From positions 310,001-374,000 of the forward strand of contig NZ_SJSO01000006.1 of the NCBI RefSeq assembly GCF_004331735.1: a DNA stretch of 64,000 bases, given 5' to 3'. The notes beneath the pieces were generated by a model. That model ran no database searches. It saw only the letters and a list, made by a program, of their open reading frames with translations, and had not been told where the DNA came from. Every line of letters begins with the position of its first letter. Position 1 is the first letter of the stretch. The DNA comes from Pedobacter psychrodurus (GTDB taxonomy: Bacteria; Bacteroidota; Bacteroidia; Sphingobacteriales; Sphingobacteriaceae). Positions 43,072-50,196 of the stretch are shown here, in pieces. Made by a program: the position numbers and the translations under genes.

Positions 43072-43089
43072 GGTAACATTTGAAATACA
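43072..43089 (-). promoter_or_regulatory. Shared 18-base upstream motif, copy at paralogue 1
   Basis: GGTAACATTTGAAATACA (plus-strand reading) is 17/18 identical to bases 46149-46166 before paralogue 2. An AAAGGTTT also lies between the motif and each gene, at 43053-43060 and 46120-46127, with spacings of 11 and 21 bases. Likely a common regulatory site. Confidence 0.5.
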
Positions 43090-43138
43090 TAAATGTCAAT
43101 AATACATTTAATCTCAAAACAGATGGCTTTAAAACAGA

Positions 43139-43164
43139 AAAGTCTCGGTTTAAACCGAGACTTT
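43139..43164. terminator. Palindromic terminator after paralogue 2
   Basis: AAAGTCTCGGTTT and AAACCGAGACTTT (43139-43164) form a perfect 26-base palindrome, with T-rich sequence on both sides. It ends the minus-strand transcript of the 43250-46063 gene. Confidence 0.8.
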
Positions 43165-43222
43165 CTTTATTGTTTAATTCTGATTGAGGAACAATCAGTG
43201 TTTTGCATTCCATAGACTAGGG

Positions 43223-43249
43223 ATTCTTCACTGCGTTCAGAATGACAGA
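43223..43249. repeat. Interspersed repeat, second copy (GAAGAAT family)
   Basis: The reverse complement of this segment reads TGTCATTCTGAACGCAGTGA and continues GAAGAAT, matching bases 3476-3497 with few changes. It abuts the stop codon of the neighbouring gene. Confidence 0.6.
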
Positions 43250-46063
43250 TTACATCCTCATGCGACGACCGCCATCACCTCCTTGAGCAGGCATCTGCAT
43301 ATCTCCAGTCATATTTCTTCCGCCAATGCGGGTTAAAGAATAAGTAAATGAGAACATGTAATACCGCTTTAACACGTTATAGTTTAAATCGGTAATGGTA
43401 TTATTTGTTGCGGTTCTGCTAATGCCTTGATTTTGATTAAACGCATCGTTAACCGCAATTTTAAATGTACCTCTGTTTTTAAAGAACTGACGACTGATAT
43501 AAGAATTTACCAAAGTATACTCGGTATTATAGCCTTCTCCTCTTCCGGTATTTTTAATATAATCTAAATCTACTGCTAATCGGATATTTCCAGGAAACAA
43601 ATAGCTAATGTCAAAACTAGGGTTTAAAGTATAATAGTTTGTGGTCGAGTTTGGCTGAGCCGAATAAGTTGCCCTATTGTATGTTCCAGAAATACCACCA
43701 GTAAGATCAAACTTATCAAAGTTGGTTACGAAATTATACTTGTTGGTAACCGACCAAGAATTAGTGATGTTTTTCAGCAGATCGGCACTGTTATTACCCG
43801 TGGTAAAATTCACGTTCCTGTTGTAATTTCCATTTAACGATGCATTAAGGGTTAATTTACGTTCTGGCAAAATTGGCAGGCCCATATTGATACTTGCATT
43901 ACCAGAATAAACCCCATCTACATTGACGTAGGTAGTTCTGATTTTCCCATAGTCTACATCATTTTGATCGGTTACCAATTGGCTACTGTTCCCGATGGCG
44001 TTAAAAGTTTGACTCAGACTTAAAAAAGCGAAGAACATTCTGCTTTTAGCAAAATCGAAGTTATTATAGTTGATGCTTAAATTGTTGTTAAACTGAGGTT
44101 TTAAACCTGGATTACCCACAAAAACGCTTTGTGTATTGGTATTATCGGCAATAGGCTGAATCTGGTTGATCGTTGGCTGCTGGGTTGTTCCCCTATAACG
44201 GATATTCAATCTTCTGGAGTTACTGAAATTATATCTAAAATTGGCCGAGGGTGTTAAATTAATAAAATTCTGTGTCCTCACCATACCCGTTGTTAAGTTG
44301 GTATTTTCACGATTGGTCTGCTGCGCCGCCAAGCCGATGTTCCAGTTGTATTTCTTTTCGTTGGTCGTAAAACTTACGCCCGCAGCATTTGTTAAGGTCT
44401 GGTTCTCATAAATATTGGTATAATCCAAATTGACGAGATCATATTGCCCACTGGCTGAATTGAAATCCAGTACCTGGCGACCCTGGTTATCATGGCTATA
44501 TCCGTTCTGGTAGTTAAACTCTAAACTTGTTGTTTTAGATAGCGGCTCTGTATATACCAATCTGGAGGTGTTGTTAATGGAGTTTGTGTTTACCTTATTC
44601 AGCTGATCGATCAAACTAGCAGTTGGAGTACTGTTAATGGTATTCGTTTCAGAAATGTAGTTGTAGTTATCTGCATCATTATTATTGATGCTTGTATTTA
44701 CATTAAGCGAGAGTGTTCTACCGCGTCTTTTGAATTTTTTACGAACCAAAAGGTTATTACTGATATTTGGGGTGGTACTGTTGCTGACATAGCGCTGATC
44801 TCCGACAGTTGTAGATTGGATGAGATTTCTGGTATAATCACTCAGGTTTGTAGCATCACTTTCAGTATAAGATACGTTTGGCTGAATTTTAATTGTCGTC
44901 GAAGAATCCAGCTTGGTATCGATCATAAAATTAAACCGATGATTGATCCGGTCAGTATTATTATCCGCATTGTTCGAAACGGTAGTAATCTTATCCCCCA
45001 ATAAATTCTGGGTAAAACTTGTCTGCTGGTTTGCAACAGCCGATTTATTAAAAAAGTAACTTCCCTGAATCTGGGTACCATCTTTATAGGTATCGGCAAA
45101 GTTTAAGCCTGCAGCATTGGTGGTGGTAATACCACCGCTACCTGCGCCACTACCGCCGCCGCCAAAATTACCACGGCCACCGCCTCCAAAACCATTTCCG
45201 GCACCATTGCCCTGGCCAAAGTTTTGCTTATTTACATTGTTAAACTGACCAATAAAACTAAACTGTTGGTCATTGTTAAACTTGTTTACATTCAAACTTG
45301 CATCATAACGATCTTCTGTACCATAACCCACAGTACTATTTCCAAAATATCCCTTTTTCATTCCCGCTTTAGTGGTGATGTTTAAGATTTTGTTTCTCGT
45401 ACCATCATCAACACCTGAGAACTGAGACTGCTCAGACATTTCATCAATTACCTGAATTTTATCAACCATATCGGCAGGAAGGTTTTTTGTTGCCAGTAAG
45501 GGATCAGTTCCAAAAAACTCCTTACCATCTACTTTAACCTTGGTAACAGTTTCTCCCTGCGCTTTAATACTTCCATCTTTTGCTACTTCAACTCCTGGAA
45601 GTTTTTTCAACATGTCTTCTACAACAGCGTTTTCCCTAACCTTAATCGATTTTCCATCAAATTCTATCGTATCGGTTTTTACCACTACTGGAATACTTGC
45701 TGTAACGTTAACGGTATTTAAATCTACACCGTCATCAATCATGGCAATTTCGCCAGCATTTACTGCTGCTTTGGCCACTTCAATATCCTTGGTTACTGTT
45801 TTTAAACCTAAAAAAGCTGAATAGATTCTATATTTACCTGGGGCAATACTCTTAAAACTAAAAGATCCATCAGGATTGGTTTGTCCTGAGGCTACAACGC
45901 TCGAATCTTTCAAGCTCTTAATTGCTATGGTAGCAAAATCAACCGGCTTTTTATCTTTGGCGTTAATTACCTTACCGCTTATTGAGCCAGTATTTTGAGC
46001 CTGGGCGATATAACCACAAAATAGGAGAACAACAAATATTGTCCGCTGAACGTATCTTTTCAT
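43250..46063 (-). CDS. Outer-membrane beta-barrel protein with CarboxypepD_reg domain (paralogue 2)
   Basis: A 937-residue paralogue of the 40239-43010 product with the same order: signal peptide MKRYVQRTIFVVLLFCGYIAQAQ, CarboxypepD_reg-like domain (GSISGKVINAKDKKPVDFATIAIKSL), plug-like VVEDMLKKLPGVEVAKDGSIKAQGETVTKVKVDGKEFFGTDPLLATKNLPADMVDKIQVI, Gly-rich insert (GNGAGNGFGGGGRGNFGGGG) and barrel ending YYMFSFTYSLTRIGG with a Met/Gly/Arg tail. ATG 46063 is used; a TTG directly before it is an alternative. The pair surely arose by tandem duplication. Ligand unknown. Confidence 0.88.
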   Translation of the reverse strand: MKRYVQRTIFVVLLFCGYIAQAQNTGSISGKVINAKDKKPVDFATIAIKSLKDSSVVASGQTNPDGSFSFKSIAPGKYRIYSAFLGLKTVTKDIEVAKAAVNAGEIAMIDDGVDLNTVNVTASIPVVVKTDTIEFDGKSIKVRENAVVEDMLKKLPGVEVAKDGSIKAQGETVTKVKVDGKEFFGTDPLLATKNLPADMVDKIQVIDEMSEQSQFSGVDDGTRNKILNITTKAGMKKGYFGNSTVGYGTEDRYDASLNVNKFNNDQQFSFIGQFNNVNKQNFGQGNGAGNGFGGGGRGNFGGGGSGAGSGGITTTNAAGLNFADTYKDGTQIQGSYFFNKSAVANQQTSFTQNLLGDKITTVSNNADNNTDRINHRFNFMIDTKLDSSTTIKIQPNVSYTESDATNLSDYTRNLIQSTTVGDQRYVSNSTTPNISNNLLVRKKFKRRGRTLSLNVNTSINNNDADNYNYISETNTINSTPTASLIDQLNKVNTNSINNTSRLVYTEPLSKTTSLEFNYQNGYSHDNQGRQVLDFNSASGQYDLVNLDYTNIYENQTLTNAAGVSFTTNEKKYNWNIGLAAQQTNRENTNLTTGMVRTQNFINLTPSANFRYNFSNSRRLNIRYRGTTQQPTINQIQPIADNTNTQSVFVGNPGLKPQFNNNLSINYNNFDFAKSRMFFAFLSLSQTFNAIGNSSQLVTDQNDVDYGKIRTTYVNVDGVYSGNASINMGLPILPERKLTLNASLNGNYNRNVNFTTGNNSADLLKNITNSWSVTNKYNFVTNFDKFDLTGGISGTYNRATYSAQPNSTTNYYTLNPSFDISYLFPGNIRLAVDLDYIKNTGRGEGYNTEYTLVNSYISRQFFKNRGTFKIAVNDAFNQNQGISRTATNNTITDLNYNVLKRYYMFSFTYSLTRIGGRNMTGDMQMPAQGGDGGRRMRM

Positions 46064-46148
46064 CAAAAAAAATTAGATATTATAATATAAAACTAAGCTA
46101 TCAGACTGTAGAAAAGCCTAAAGGTTTGTTAAGGTGTGTTAAAAGCTT

Positions 46149-46166
46149 GGTAACATTTTAAATACA
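46149..46166 (-). promoter_or_regulatory. Shared 18-base upstream motif, copy at paralogue 2
   Basis: GGTAACATTTTAAATACA (plus-strand reading), one base different from 43072-43089. Lies about 90 bases before the start of paralogue 2. Confidence 0.5.
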
Positions 46167-46218
46167 GCCTTTTTAGGAAGATGATCAGATCTAGAAGGAA
46201 GGTCGATCAGAAGGAGAA

Positions 46219-46344
46219 TTATTTTTGCTGTGAAGGATAACTTTGGTAATATACTTTTGGACAGTTACAGTTTTTTTTAAAAATACTGCATCCGCTTAAA
46301 CACATGGCCACAATTACACAGATGATGCTAACTTTCGTTTTCAT
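46219..46344 (-). CDS. Small lipoprotein (41 residues)
   Basis: A short frame with all marks of a lipoprotein: a basic, hydrophobic signal MKTKVSIICVIVAMCLSGCS with the lipobox LSGC, so lipidation at Cys19 would leave a mature peptide of 23 residues (CSIFKKNCNCPKVYYQSYPSQQK) with two more Cys. Its ATG at 46344 overlaps the end of the VanZ-like gene by 17 bases on the same strand, so it is probably translated from the same messenger. No family is recognised; tiny lipoproteins of this kind are common and often overlooked in Bacteroidetes. Confidence 0.72.
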   Translation of the reverse strand: MKTKVSIICVIVAMCLSGCSIFKKNCNCPKVYYQSYPSQQK

Positions 46345-46729
46345 TGAAATTTAATTTATGGAGCAATACATAACTAAAAACTGCCATTGATGCACCTAAC
46401 ATATCGCAGCCAAAATCCCACCATTCTGCTGATCGGTAGGTAAAAACTTTCCATTGTAACAGTTCAATTCCGCCACCAATGATCGCATTGATGAGCAAAA
46501 TCTTAAAAATGGTTAATGTTCTGAAAGCGAAAGTATGCTGATACCTGATTTTACCGTAGAAGAGCAGCACCGATAAAACAAAGAAAAAACCCATGTGGGT
46601 CATTTTATCAAAGCCTTTAAAGAAAAAACCGCTTCCACCCACAGAATCAGAAATTTCCATATTACAAAGCACTAAAACTACGATGGTCCATAGAATGGCC
46701 CATTTTTGTTGTTTCAGTGCTTTGTACAA
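46328..46729 (-). CDS. VanZ-like membrane protein
   Basis: A 133-residue membrane protein of the VanZ-like family. Four hydrophobic segments are visible (WAILWTIVVLVLCNM, MGFFFVLSVLLFYG, IFKILLINAIIGGGIELLQW, CDMLGASMAVFSYVLLHKL), with the family's FDKMTHMGFFF and the ELLQ...R(S)AEWWDFGCDMLG motif. The start is TTG at 46729; no ATG comes before the first segment. It begins 10 bases after gcvH and overlaps the small lipoprotein gene at its 3' end. Role unknown; the teicoplanin link of VanZ itself should not be assumed. Confidence 0.85.
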   Translation of the reverse strand: MYKALKQQKWAILWTIVVLVLCNMEISDSVGGSGFFFKGFDKMTHMGFFFVLSVLLFYGKIRYQHTFAFRTLTIFKILLINAIIGGGIELLQWKVFTYRSAEWWDFGCDMLGASMAVFSYVLLHKLNFNENES

Positions 46730-46739
46730 AATATAATAA

Positions 46740-47120
46740 TTAAGCGCCTACCAATTCCTGGTATGCTTCTGCAGTTAATAAATCTTCTACTTCAGCTAGA
46801 TCAGCCAAAGATACTTTTACCATCCAACCTTTTCCGTAAGGATCAGAGTTAACCAATTCCGGATTGTCGTTTAACTCAGCATTAACTTCTAATACGGTAC
46901 CAGTAACTGGCATATATAAATCAGACACTGTTTTAACGGCTTCTACAGTACCAAAAACTTCTTCTTTTGCTACTTCACTACCTACAGTATTGATATCAAC
47001 ATAAACAATATCACCTAATTCGCGCTGAGCGAAATCAGTAACACCGATAATAGCTTCGTTACCTTCAACTTTAACCCACTCGTGGTCTTTAGTGTATTTT
47101 AATTCTGATGGAAAATTCAT
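46740..47120 (-). CDS. gcvH: Glycine cleavage system H protein
   Basis: Lipoyl carrier of the glycine cleavage complex, shuttling the methylamine group between P, T and L proteins. The 126-residue protein has [29 protein letters not shown] and the lipoylation site ESVK-type motif as [13 protein letters not shown], with the modified Lys at residue 63. The other gcv genes are not in the window. The VanZ-like and lipoprotein genes follow it on the same strand. Confidence 0.97.
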   Translation of the reverse strand: MNFPSELKYTKDHEWVKVEGNEAIIGVTDFAQRELGDIVYVDINTVGSEVAKEEVFGTVEAVKTVSDLYMPVTGTVLEVNAELNDNPELVNSDPYGKGWMVKVSLADLAEVEDLLTAEAYQELVGA

Positions 47121-47285
47121 ATTTATATAATCTATTGTATGTTAGTTATTTATGGTCATTGTTATTATTGCCTTGCATATTCTTTTGCAAACATTTAGTT
47201 TTAAAGGTGCTAATTTAGCACTATTTATCATCATTTATATAAAAATACAAAAGGAGTTAATTTTATTAAAATTATAAAGAAAATA

Positions 47286-48026
47286 CTAAAAGTTATTTAC
47301 AGCTAATTGCATACTGCCATTTGGAGAAAGATATTGTTTTGGTTCCCCGATTTCAAATAATCTTAGTAATAGAGAAATTTTTTGAGCATGACTAATGGAA
47401 AAATCCTCCTTGAACATTTTAATCCAAACGTAAATATCTTTAAAAGAAGCTTCTAATGTGGGGTGTCTTTGAATACCATATTTCTTCATTTCAGCGATTG
47501 CCTTTTCCCCTTCTTTCTTTTTTATGTTGTTAACATGATTCTTAGTCATCACGATTCTAAAATATTCATATTTCCAATATAAGGGTGGCTCATTTTTTAG
47601 GAAGCCATAATTGGTTTTGTTAAATCCTTGATGGAGAAAATCATCTATAGAGTATCCTAATGCTAGAAAGTCTTTTAAAATTAACTCGTGTTCAACAATA
47701 TTATTTAAGACCGGAGTAAAATTATACATATCAGCATTAGTTTTTTCACTAACATAAAACTCAGTTTGTAATGGTAAGACCATATGCAATATCTCATGTA
47801 CTAATGCTTGCTCTGTTTTACCCAGTTTTGAAATAATAATTTTCCCCAATGGGACAGGGCCATTACTTGATGAAGAGTCGATAACTTCTCGTGAAAAAGA
47901 GCTTAAACTATCGTTAGTAAATTCTAGACTGAAATTTGAGCCGTAGAAAGATATTGCTTTATCTATATAAGATTCTAGCCTTTCTCTTTTTGGCAAACTT
48001 ATTAAGTTAAGTAGAGTTTTTTTCAT
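47286..48026 (-). CDS. Unrecognised HEXXH-motif protein (possible zinc peptidase)
   Basis: A 246-residue protein of no family I recognise. It contains HEILH at residues 77-81, within QALVHEILHMVLP, and a later NNIVEHELILKDF whose acidic residues (112-114) could supply a third zinc ligand, as in gluzincins. No signal peptide or membrane segment is seen, so it should be cytoplasmic. Composition is A+T-rich. It is transcribed away from the three-gene operon at 48171-49586 across a 144-base spacer with two perfect palindromes, which suggests the four genes form one unit of control. Protease activity is inference from the motif. Confidence 0.7.
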   Translation of the reverse strand: MKKTLLNLISLPKRERLESYIDKAISFYGSNFSLEFTNDSLSSFSREVIDSSSSNGPVPLGKIIISKLGKTEQALVHEILHMVLPLQTEFYVSEKTNADMYNFTPVLNNIVEHELILKDFLALGYSIDDFLHQGFNKTNYGFLKNEPPLYWKYEYFRIVMTKNHVNNIKKKEGEKAIAEMKKYGIQRHPTLEASFKDIYVWIKMFKEDFSISHAQKISLLLRLFEIGEPKQYLSPNGSMQLAVNNF

Positions 48027-48096
48027 TTAGAATATAAATTGCAAAGTAAATTAGAAACGTAAAAATAATATAAGCATGAAAGGGATGTAAGTTGCT

Positions 48097-48127
48097 AATC
48101 ATTAATGATTTTTTCTTACAATTGTAA
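48097..48127. promoter_or_regulatory. Two palindromes in the divergent spacer, possible operators
   Basis: AATCATTAATGATT (48097-48110) and TTACAATTGTAA (48116-48127) are both perfect palindromes, centres 18 bases apart, midway between the divergent starts at 48026 and 48171. A shared repressor site is plausible. Confidence 0.4.
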
Positions 48128-48170
48128 ATAGAAACTTAATAGTCACACATGATTATTAGTATTTGACAAG

Positions 48171-49031
48171 ATGATAAATAACGCTCGAAATTTAAAAAAA
48201 CGCTTACTCGGTCTTTTCCCAGCGAAAACATTAAAAGAAAATTTTAATGAAGATGGAAATATCTCAGATGTGATTGAGATATTATCAGGAAATTTAACAG
48301 ATCAAGCTGTTTACAATTTCGTGAGAAATCACCATACTATTACAAGACAGCACATATATTTCTATAATCTTTTGAGGAATTTCAATCCTCTTTCAATGAT
48401 TGATTTCCCTTTTGAAATATTTTCCCAATCAGCAAATGCTGGGACGTATGAATACCTAATTTTGCCTGAAATTTCATATCGTGTTGTTTTGAGCAATCCT
48501 TTGGAGCAAGAAGAAGTTAAATTCCTCCAGCCGGTTATGATTCAAATCAAAAACCAAATTTTAACGCTTCATTTCACTAAGCTGGAAAAAAATGTAGCGC
48601 CTTATTTTGATACTGAGAGAATTGCGACTAAAGTAAGTCAAACTAATTCAGAACAAGAAATATTAAACACAATTTCAGAGTTTTTTATTAATGCTTTTGG
48701 TCTTCAAAAATTAGATATAAATAGAGGTGTTAAATTTCTGTGGGATACCGATTCAATAGATAGTACTAAGGTTCAATGGAGAAGAGATAGCTCGGTCGCA
48801 ACAGACACCATGGATGAGAATCTTCTTTTCAAAGCAAATTATAGAGTAGATTATGATGTACTAATACTAAAGCCTTTAGTGAAAACGTTTTTTAAGTATA
48901 TTAAAGATGATGAGTATTTTTGTACATCTTTCGATGTTGATCCGGCAAATGGCCAACTAAATATACCTAGATTCCCAAAAAATGTTAACCAAGTAAAAAA
49001 TGTTATTACAGAAATACTTGCGAACAATTGA
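48171..49031 (+). CDS. Unrecognised 286-residue protein, first gene of the unknown operon
   Basis: No family recognised. The protein starts with a basic amphipathic segment (MINNARNLKKRLLGLFPAKTLKENF), continues with mixed alpha/beta sequence (EYLILPEISYRVVLSNPLEQEEVKFLQPVMIQIKNQILTLHFTKLEKN) and ends with YDVLILKPLVKTFFKYIKDDEYF. No transmembrane segment, nucleotide-binding loop or catalytic motif stands out. It overlaps the start of the next gene by 32 bases, so the products are probably made together. Likely a cytoplasmic partner or sensor of the small proteins that follow; that is inference from gene order alone. Confidence 0.7.
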   Translation: MINNARNLKKRLLGLFPAKTLKENFNEDGNISDVIEILSGNLTDQAVYNFVRNHHTITRQHIYFYNLLRNFNPLSMIDFPFEIFSQSANAGTYEYLILPEISYRVVLSNPLEQEEVKFLQPVMIQIKNQILTLHFTKLEKNVAPYFDTERIATKVSQTNSEQEILNTISEFFINAFGLQKLDINRGVKFLWDTDSIDSTKVQWRRDSSVATDTMDENLLFKANYRVDYDVLILKPLVKTFFKYIKDDEYFCTSFDVDPANGQLNIPRFPKNVNQVKNVITEILANN

Positions 49032-49329
49032 GAACATAAATCCTAATAAAATTTATGTTGAGAACGTTAGGAGCTTTTTTAAAGTTCCTAACGTTGTTGC
49101 TAGACTTATGTGTGAAATGGCTGTGGTTGATAATCTTTTTGTAAAGAAATACGGAATTTCATGTCCCAATAACGACTGCCGAAGAATAATAGCATCATAC
49201 AACTCCCTTAAAGAGATTCCTAATGAAATTCAATGCGATATGTGCGAGGACAATGAGCAAGAAAATTTTACATTTAGAACAAGTAATTTAGAGATAATCG
49301 AGTTTTACCAACTCAAGAAGATTAAATGA
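49000..49329 (+). CDS. Unrecognised zinc-knuckle protein (109 residues)
   Basis: A small protein with a helical N-terminal part that could be a winged helix (NVRSFFKVPNVVARLMCEMAVVDNLFVKKYG), followed by four Cys spaced as C55-x4-C60-x18-C79-x2-C82 (ISCPNNDC and IQCDMC), a likely zinc-binding knuckle. The start overlaps the 286-residue gene by 32 bases, and its stop overlaps the next start (ATGA at 49326-49329). Such layouts are typical of genes whose products act in one complex. Family and role are unknown. Confidence 0.68.
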   Translation: MLLQKYLRTIENINPNKIYVENVRSFFKVPNVVARLMCEMAVVDNLFVKKYGISCPNNDCRRIIASYNSLKEIPNEIQCDMCEDNEQENFTFRTSNLEIIEFYQLKKIK

Positions 49330-49586
49330 AAATAACTGAAGATCAAGCAGCTGTAATACAGATATTAACAGATGTATTAATAAAAATTGCTCTCGCTGGG
49401 AGCTCAATCGGTGGCTTTTGGTATATTCTTGTACATATTATAAATGGTAATGCGACAACTTTCACTTGGGCACTTGCTTTTTTAGAAACAATGCTTTCGG
49501 GTACGATTTATTATATTATCGCTCACTATTTTCCTGCATTTAAAGCCGCTGTAAAAAAGAAACCTGCTGCAAGACCAAGAGCCTAG
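49326..49586 (+). CDS. Small two-TM membrane protein of the unknown operon
   Basis: An 86-residue protein with two hydrophobic segments, about residues 18-39 (LIKIALAGSSIGGFWYILVHII) split by a short polar turn from about residues 48-69 (WALAFLETMLSGTIYYIIAHYF), and a basic, Ala/Lys/Arg-rich C-terminus (KAAVKKKPAARPRA). The shape is holin-like or like the membrane effectors of some defence systems, but no family is recognised. It is translationally coupled to the zinc-knuckle gene by a four-base overlap and ends the operon. Confidence 0.7.
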   Translation: MKITEDQAAVIQILTDVLIKIALAGSSIGGFWYILVHIINGNATTFTWALAFLETMLSGTIYYIIAHYFPAFKAAVKKKPAARPRA

Positions 49587-49767
49587 CTGGATTAAAATTT
49601 TCTAGAATCTTTATTACTTACCTCTTCGGAATCTTTCTCTTGTTGTCTAATTACACAATCATACATTTTTGTTGAAATATAAAATCTGTACAGATATATG
49701 AGATGATATCTTGATTAAACTGATTCAGGAAAAATCTTTATATTCACCTCACAAATTAACCCTCAAC

Positions 49768-50184
49768 ATGAAACCTGCGCAAATTTATATTTTGAAAGTG
49801 TGCATTGCCACACTGATTGTTTCTGTTCCGGTAACAATGGCAATTGGATTCGGCTATATCGGATTGATCAGGCTCATCAACCCACCGAACTGGATGTTTA
49901 ATTTTAGCCTTCCTTTCAACCACGTATTTATCTTTGTAGCCATCCTTGTCGCAATGATCATGTTTGAAAGCTACCTGGTCAAAAAAGTGGGTTATAAGAG
50001 ATTTATCAACGATAGGCCAGTGGCCCACTCGATTGTGATCTTTCTCTTTTATCTGATTGTCAGCGGAAGCATCTACCCGATGACTTTTGATCATTTATTG
50101 TTTAGTTATGCCCCTATGTTCTTAACGGCTTACCTATTTAACAGAATATTCTCGGCACAAAAGGACAAGCCTTTACCTGCCTAA
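49768..50184 (+). CDS. Small four-TM membrane protein of unknown function
   Basis: A 138-residue hydrophobic protein with four apparent membrane segments (IYILKVCIATLIVSVPVTMAI, FNHVFIFVAILVAMIMF, HSIVIFLFYLIVSGSIY, YAPMFLTAYLFNRIF). ATG 49768 (MKPAQIYILKVC) is chosen because the longer frame from 49711 adds a polar stretch with no membrane or signal character. No family or motif is recognised. It is convergent with sprA, which ends 13 bases further on. Confidence 0.68.
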   Translation: MKPAQIYILKVCIATLIVSVPVTMAIGFGYIGLIRLINPPNWMFNFSLPFNHVFIFVAILVAMIMFESYLVKKVGYKRFINDRPVAHSIVIFLFYLIVSGSIYPMTFDHLLFSYAPMFLTAYLFNRIFSAQKDKPLPA

Positions 50185-50196
50185 GCAACCTATTTA

